A stretch of DNA of 64,000 nucleotides. Source: Chalciporus piperatus (taxonomy: Eukaryota; Basidiomycota; Agaricomycetes; Boletales; Boletaceae). Both the position numbers and the translations under genes were made by a program. Under the pieces are notes generated by a model, which saw only the letters and a list, made by a program, of their open reading frames with translations, had not been told where the DNA came from and ran no database searches. Location of the stretch: NCBI GenBank assembly GCA_038093975.1, contig JBBPTG010000037.1, positions 120,379-184,378 of the forward strand, in the 5' to 3' direction. Shown piece after piece: positions 59,120-64,000 of this stretch; within the stretch, counting starts at the first letter, position 1; every line of letters begins with the position of its first letter.

Positions 59120-59130
59120 TCCCCCCCTCC
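59120..59130 (-). other. Polypurine tract of the minus-strand element
   Basis: Minus-strand GGAGGGGGGGA immediately upstream of the LTR, the plus-strand primer site in LTR retrotransposon replication. Confidence 0.6.
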
Positions 59131-59149
59131 AGCGAGCTCCCTAGCTCGC

Positions 59150-59607
59150 TCAGTTGATAGCGTTATCGATGTCTCCTGTCCCTCCATTTTGGGCCAGTCC
59201 TTCCGTGCCGAAGTCGACGAGCTCGAACGATCCGACATCAACGGCATCATCTGTGCCGGTAGCTGGGGCGTCGTGGCCAACAGTATTCTCGGTCGTGTCT
59301 AATCCGAGATCTTCGGCTGTGACCAGCGGCGCCGAGTCTTCGATGAAGGAGTCACCAGGTACAGGTGGAGGGAGGATAGTGGGCTCAGGAGCTCCACTGA
59401 GGAACTGGGCTAAGTCGCTGAACTCGGATAGAGTGTCATGCGACATTGAAGAGTGGATAGATGGAGTATGCGGAGCAATGTCGAAGGTTTGGGTAGAGCC
59501 GGCGGTAATTGCCGAAGTGAGGTTGTTCGCCGACTGAGTCGAAGTAGCCGGCCGGCTGCCTTTACTAATGGAATTGTTGGTCCTCGAAGCGGATGGCTGG
59601 TGCGAGG
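59150..59607 (-). pseudogene. Truncated 3' coding end of the minus-strand retroelement
   Basis: A minus-strand frame is open from the boundary of the inserted LTR at 59607 down to a stop at 59150, encoding a Ser/Thr-rich then acidic tail (SRPATSTQSANNLTSAITAG, ..MSHDTLSEFSDLAQFLSG, ending GTGDIDNAIN). It lies next to a polypurine tract and LTR, so it is probably the C-terminal end of gag or pol of the older element, cut off by the younger insertion. No catalytic motif survives in this part. Confidence 0.55.
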
Positions 59608-60076
59608 TGTTACGATCGCCCTATTCTTTCCTCTTCTTTCCTTGTACTAAGTCCTAGTCGCTGGTTCGAGTCCTGCCTAGGCCTCTTATTTCTTGCTTGC
59701 TTTAGTCAGCGGATGTTCTTCGATGTTCTTTCACATTCCATGCTTCATCATTGCTGACTTGTACACTTACCAAGCATGACTCATTCTTATTCGTCATAGC
59801 TTGTTCTTACACATTCCGACCAGTTCCATGCCTGCCCTTAACTCGTTCCTCTACTTATATAAACCCTCGAGTTTCCTCCTGTAACTTTAACTTAGACCTA
59901 CGCAATCTAGCTTGGTCTTTCCTCGCTTCCTTTGAACCTTCTGAGAGTCACCGTCCCACTCTTGAACGGACGCTAGGCCTTAACGTGGACATCCCATCGT
60001 TAGGCTACCTTTGAAACCCTTGTCCTTGACTAGGCTTTTGCGTCTACGCTTTGACCTACCCGGTACAAGCGTAACA
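59608..60076 (+). mobile_element. 5' LTR of a Ty3/gypsy (Tf1/sushi-like) retrotransposon
   Basis: 469 bp bounded by perfect 7-bp inverted ends TGTTACG (59608) and CGTAACA (60076). It contains a TATATAAA box at 59866-59873. The 12 bases at 59888-59899 (TAACTTAGACCT), about 22 bp after the TATA box, are complementary to the primer-binding site just beyond the LTR. The 3' LTR is outside the window. Confidence 0.8.
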
Positions 60077-60078
60077 AA

Positions 60079-60090
60079 AGGTCTAAGTTA
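60079..60090 (+). other. Self-complementary primer-binding site
   Basis: AGGTCTAAGTTA starts two bases after the LTR end and is the exact reverse complement of 59888-59899 near the expected transcript start. No tRNA 3'-end match beginning TGG is seen. This is the arrangement of Tf1-type self-priming. Confidence 0.65.
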
Positions 60091-60115
60091 CCCCTGAAGG
60101 CTACCTTCGCTGTAG

Positions 60116-61417
60116 ACCTCCACCATTTCCCAACGACCTCGCCTCGACACCTCTCGCTGGGGCCCCCCACGAGAGACCGCTAATCCACAGAACCCCGAAT
60201 CTTCTGACTCGGGCTCACCTGAAGAGGAAGATCCCTCTAACCCCTACGACACCTCGGATCTTTACGACGAACCAATCACCACCCAAGAGGAACAAGAAGA
60301 AACCCTTCACCTCTCCCACGAATTTTCCTCAGCTGTAACCATCCCAAGGTCACCAACACCACCGTCGCCAACCCCAATATCCCGAAGAGCTCCACAGTTC
60401 CCTGTGTCGCCTGCTCCCCCACGAACCCTAGCTTTCCCCACTCCTTCCCTTCCCGCACCCGCATTTGCACCAGGAGCGTATCAGGTACCCCCTACCTTTG
60501 TAAACCCCATGTCGTCCTCCAAACCCACTGAACTCCGCATCGGAGCCCCAGACGCCTTTGATGGCTCCTTTGAAAAGAGCACTGCTTGGATGAATTCTAT
60601 CCAATTCTATCTCACTGTCAATGGTGACGTATACAACACCGACCCCAAGAAGATCGCCTTTGCGCTGTCTTACATGTCCAAAGGATCAGCAGCCACTTGG
60701 GCCGCCACCTTCCGCCGCAAAGCCATCACCGGCGCCACAGTCACAATGGGAACCTGGGCTCAGTTTATCACTGATTTCGAAACCGCATTCAAACACCACG
60801 ACACCGTAGGAAACGCCGTCGCCTGGCTCTCCACCAAGCGAATGAAACCTCTCAAGAATGGAGAGCATTCTCCCTCCCTCCCAGAATTCATTTCAAGTTT
60901 CCAGAATCAAGTCGCCTTATCAGGCATCACCGATAACAATGTCCTAATCGGATACTTTTCCGCAGGCATACCCGTCTCCCTCATGAGACGAGTCAACAGC
61001 ATGGACACTGTCCCTACCACGATGGAGGATTGGTACAAACGCACTACCCAGTTCCAGACCCAATGGGAACACGCCAATGAAATCGCGAATCGCAATCGCA
61101 ACCCTGCTAAGCCATTTCGTCCATTCTCCTCCACCAACCACTCTACCCCTGCCCGGGACCCCAATGCCATGGACGTCGACGTCATCCGTATCTCCAAACT
61201 CACTCCTGAAGAGCGGAAACGCTGCCAGGAAAAAGGGCTCTGCTTCCGCTGCAGGAAAGCTGGACATCGGTCCAACGCCTGCCCAGAATTCTCCTCGAAC
61301 CAGAAAACCCCGAAGAAGGTTCAGAAGGTTGAGGAAGAAATTCCCTCGCTGATCGAGATAGATGATGAGGATGAAACCACCGTTCGTAAAGTAGCCTTTG
61401 TCACAAAGGGTTTTTAG
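60116..61417 (+). CDS. gag: Retrotransposon Gag
   Basis: Frame open from 60116 to the TAG at 61415-61417. The N-terminal part is acidic and proline-rich (ESSDSGSPEEEDPSNPYDTS; PRSPTPPSPTPISRR). It is followed by a capsid-like core (ELRIGAPDAFDGSFEKSTAW, FALSYMSKGSAATWA, FITDFETAFKH) and a CCHC zinc knuckle CFRCRKAGHRSNAC (C-x2-C-x4-H-x4-C). The first in-frame ATG is at about 60509, inside the core. The more natural start, judging by composition, is an ATT at 60125 in a CCACC context, so initiation is either near-cognate or the start codon has been lost. Gag forms the virus-like particle that packages element RNA. It ends at a slippery site leading into pol. Confidence 0.85.
   Translation, partial: TSTISQRPRLDTSRWGPPRETANPQNPESSDSGSPEEEDPSNPYDTSDLYDEPITTQEEQEETLHLSHEFSSAVTIPRSPTPPSPTPISRRAPQFPVSPAPPRTLAFPTPSLPAPAFAPGAYQVPPTFVNPMSSSKPTELRIGAPDAFDGSFEKSTAWMNSIQFYLTVNGDVYNTDPKKIAFALSYMSKGSAATWAATFRRKAITGATVTMGTWAQFITDFETAFKHHDTVGNAVAWLSTKRMKPLKNGEHSPSLPEFISSFQNQVALSGITDNNVLIGYFSAGIPVSLMRRVNSMDTVPTTMEDWYKRTTQFQTQWEHANEIANRNRNPAKPFRPFSSTNHSTPARDPNAMDVDVIRISKLTPEERKRCQEKGLCFRCRKAGHRSNACPEFSSNQKTPKKVQKVEEEIPSLIEIDDEDETTVRKVAFVTKGF
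61408..61414 (+). promoter_or_regulatory. Programmed -1 frameshift slippery heptamer
   Basis: GGGTTTT is phased in gag as G GGT TTT and is followed at once by the gag stop TAG. Slipping back one base gives GGG TTT TTA GAC, which is the pol frame. It fits the X XXY YYZ rule for -1 frameshifting. Confidence 0.7.
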
Positions 61418-64000
61418 ACCGGGAAGCTCTGCCGACGCAAGCTTCCCCAATCACGTGTGCACCTGTACTTGTAAAGTCGCGAAAGCGCTCTATGCAAATC
61501 CCCATACAGATTATCGTTCCCTCGCACACGATGAAAGCCGTCGAAACCCACGCCCTCATTGATAGCGGCGCAGACATCTCCTGTATCGACTGGGGCTTTA
61601 TAAGAAGAAATCGAATCCCCACTACTCGACTTGAAACCCCTATTCGAGTCCGAAACGTCGACCAGACCGCAAACAAAAGCGGGATGATACTCTTTACCAC
61701 CACCCTCTTCCTTGATATCGAAGGAATCGCACAAGAAGTAATCTTCCACGTCATGAATTGCGGAAACGAGAACGTCATCCTAGGACTCCCATGGCTTGAA
61801 AAAGCGAATCCAACCATCGATTGGCGCCGGCGTACCTTGTCGCTGTCGGAATCCATCGACGAGTCAAAGAAGTTGTATACCATACATGCCGCAGCCTGTA
61901 AAACCAACGACCAACTCTTCACTCGACCCACCCCTCCTCCTCGACACTCTTATGTAACCCCGGAAGTCGATCAACAACTCTATGACTACCTGGACTCTGA
62001 AACCGAATCCACCTTTCTTAACCGCGCTTACGAAAACCATACCCTAAACCGCATTATTCGTTGCGGTTCACGCTTTGTCCCCAATCATGTTGTCGCTCGC
62101 CTTACCCGAGCTACTGAACTCGCAATCGCAGCCGAACTGGCTAAACCCAAACCTATCCTCCCAAAAGAATATGCCAGATATGCCTCGGTTTTCGATGAAC
62201 CCTCGGCTGGTCACCTTCCTCCATCTCGGGTTTATGACCACGAGATTAACCTGAAGGAATCCTTCGTCCCTAAAATTGGAAAACTTTATCCGCTATCTCC
62301 GGATGAAAAGAAAGCCACAGAAGACTTCCTCGAAGAGAACCTGCGTACGGGAAAGATACGTCCCTCCAATTCCCCCCAGGCATCCCCCTTCTTCTTCGTC
62401 AAGAAGAAAGATGGAAAACTCCGCCCTTGCCAAGACTATCGATATCTCAACGAACATACTACTCGAGACGCGTACCCACTTCCCCTCATTGGGGATCTCG
62501 TCGACAAATTGAAAGACGCCGAAGTCTTTACCAAGTTTGATGTGCGATGGGGTTACAACAATGTCCGCATCAAAGACGGACACCAGTGGAAAGCCGCTTT
62601 CCTCACCCACAAAGGCCTCTTTGAACCGACTGTGATGTTCTTCGGACTGAACAACTCCCCAGCCACCTTCCAGCGCTTCATGAACGACTCTTTTCGAGAC
62701 ATGATAGCTGAAGGGTGGCTTGTCATCTATATGGACGACCTTCTCATCTTTTCTCCCGACAATGCTACTCACACCGCTCGCACACAACGAGTCCTCGAAC
62801 GGATGCAAGAGCTAGATCTCCATCTTCGTTTAGAGAAATGCAACTTCGCCGTAAACGAAGTGGAATATCTTGGCATGATCGTCCGCCCCGGAGAGCTTGC
62901 CATGGATCCCGTCAAACTCGACGGCATCTCTCAATGGCCCATTCCCACTACCGTCAAAGAAGTTCGCTCATTCCTTGGCTTTGCCAACTTCTATCGACGC
63001 TTTATCCCAAATTACTCCTTAGTCGCCCGCCCTTTGATTGACCTGACCAAAAAGGATCATCGATGGGACTGGAACAATGCCTGCCAAGATGCCTTCGCCC
63101 GCCTAAAACAGATGTTCCTAGCGAAACCCGTCTTACGCTTTCCAGACCTTTCCAAACCCTTCGCCATCGCAACCGATGCCTCTAAATTTGCCTCTGGAGG
63201 TATACTCCTCCAAACTGATGCCAACGGCGATTGGCACCCCTGTTCCTACCTCTCCCAATCCTTTGGTGACGCTGAACGGAACTACGATATCTATGATCGT
63301 GAACTCCTCGCCGTGATCCGTGCACTTAAAACCTGGCGACACTATCTCCACGGCTCTCCCTTCCCTGTCCAAGTCTTCACTGATCACAAAAACCTGACCT
63401 ACTTCCGTCAACCCCAGAATCTAAACCGTCGGCAAGCCCGCTGGCTCCTCGATCTTGCTGACTTTGACCTGAAAATGATTCATGTTCCTGGCTCATCCCT
63501 CGCCGGTCCCGATGCCTTATCTAGGCGTGCTGATCACTTTCCCACCAACGCCGATGACAATGCGGGTACCACTCTACTACCACCCTCCCTATTTGTCCGT
63601 GTCATCGACGCCGCCATGAACAACCACATTTCCAGTCTTTCCAAAGATGACCCGTTTCTCCTCACCGCATTACAAGCCATTGACGGCGATATCCCAGCGC
63701 CATTCCGATCCCGGCTGGCTGACTGGCAGATGAATAACGGTGTCCTGACCTACCAAGGTCGCGTTTACATTCCACCGGACGAAAACTTACGTCGCACTGT
63801 CGTCCAACGCTGCCATGATCACCCCACCGCCGGCCACCCGGGTTATCTCAAAACTAGACAGCTGGTTGCTGCTGAATTCTGGTGGCCTGGTCTTGCACAG
63901 TTTGTGCGCAAATATGTCGAAGGATGCGCAACCTGCCAGCAGAACAAAGCGAACACGCATCCAACCACTCCACCCTTGATGCCCATACCGTCAAAGAGCT
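61414..64000 (+). CDS. pol: Retrotransposon Pol (protease, RT, RNase H, integrase), cut by window end
   Basis: An uninterrupted frame, -1 relative to gag, runs from the slippery site to the end of the window. Protease: ALIDSGADISCID near 61552 (DSG active site). Reverse transcriptase: PSNSPQASPFFFVKKKDGKL, FTKFDVRWGYNNVRI, and YMDD followed by LLIFS at 62728. RNase H: FAIATDASKFASGGIL near 63163 and VFTDHKNLTYF near 63373. Integrase zinc finger: HDHPTAGHPGY then CATCQQNK near 63811-63950 (HHCC). The order PR-RT-RH-IN defines Ty3/gypsy. No stop or frameshift is seen over 860 codons, so the element looks young and possibly active. The integrase core and 3' LTR lie beyond 64000. Confidence 0.92.

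Noticed and set aside
59640..59700. GCTGGTTCGAGTCCTGC resembling a tRNA T-arm
   Set aside because: It lies inside the LTR, has a mismatch in the stem and lacks the rest of a cloverleaf.
61401..61931. Minus-strand 176-codon frame over the protease region
   Set aside because: Shadow of the pol reading frame.

Overview
The window looks like nuclear DNA from a mushroom-forming basidiomycete (Agaricomycetes). Genes are split by many short introns (about 48-70 nt, GT...AG), spacing is compact, and the gene families fit: a fused peroxidase/P450 fatty-acid oxygenase, a GT90/CAP10 glycosyltransferase, a HET-domain protein, F-box genes with divergent paralogues, RBR ubiquitin ligase and Ty3/gypsy elements. 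All coding models are read by eye from reading frames and splice signals. Exon joins quoted to the base were checked for phase; others are given only as spans.

Layout. 1-1.6 kb: nothing recognised. 1.6-4.8 kb: a Ser/Thr-rich single-pass membrane protein. About 6.05-6.28 kb: a SINE-like retroposon with a 15-bp target duplication and poly(A). 6.4-7.5 kb: first member of an unrecognised multicopy family (family X). 8.6-14.1 kb: ribosomal protein L20, an RBR E3 ligase and a Baeyer-Villiger-type flavin monooxygenase. 14.6-16 kb: two weak gene candidates. 16.3-32.6 kb: a duplication-rich patch with a GT90 gene plus family X gene (about 4 kb) duplicated in the same orientation, the second GT90 being a pseudogene. 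The patch also holds a fourth family X gene, three family X relics and a 0.7-kb inverted repeat pair.

32.8-43.1 kb: a small membrane protein divergent from an INO80 subunit gene (Ies2/PAPA-1), a type-B carboxylesterase, a calcineurin-like phosphoesterase, an alpha/beta hydrolase carrying an in-frame stop, and a HET-domain protein. 43.4-47.1 kb: a Ppo/linoleate diol synthase-type oxygenase whose P450 haem-thiolate cysteine is replaced by valine. 47.3-58.8 kb: a WD40 protein with an apparent frameshift, a tandem pair of TPR-CCCH zinc-finger genes, an extended SDR, two F-box paralogues (the second broken by a 25-bp duplication) and a small secreted protein.

58.9-64 kb: nested LTR retrotransposons. 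An older minus-strand element (3' end, polypurine tract and LTR) is interrupted by a Tf1/sushi-like Ty3/gypsy element with LTR, self-priming primer-binding site, gag, a canonical -1 slippery site and pol running off the window end.

No operon-like pathway is visible. The main theme is a core-gene background broken up by local duplication, decay and retroelement insertion. The most noteworthy items are the self-priming plus frameshifting retroelement, the SINE-like insertion, the family X cluster and the cysteine-less oxygenase.
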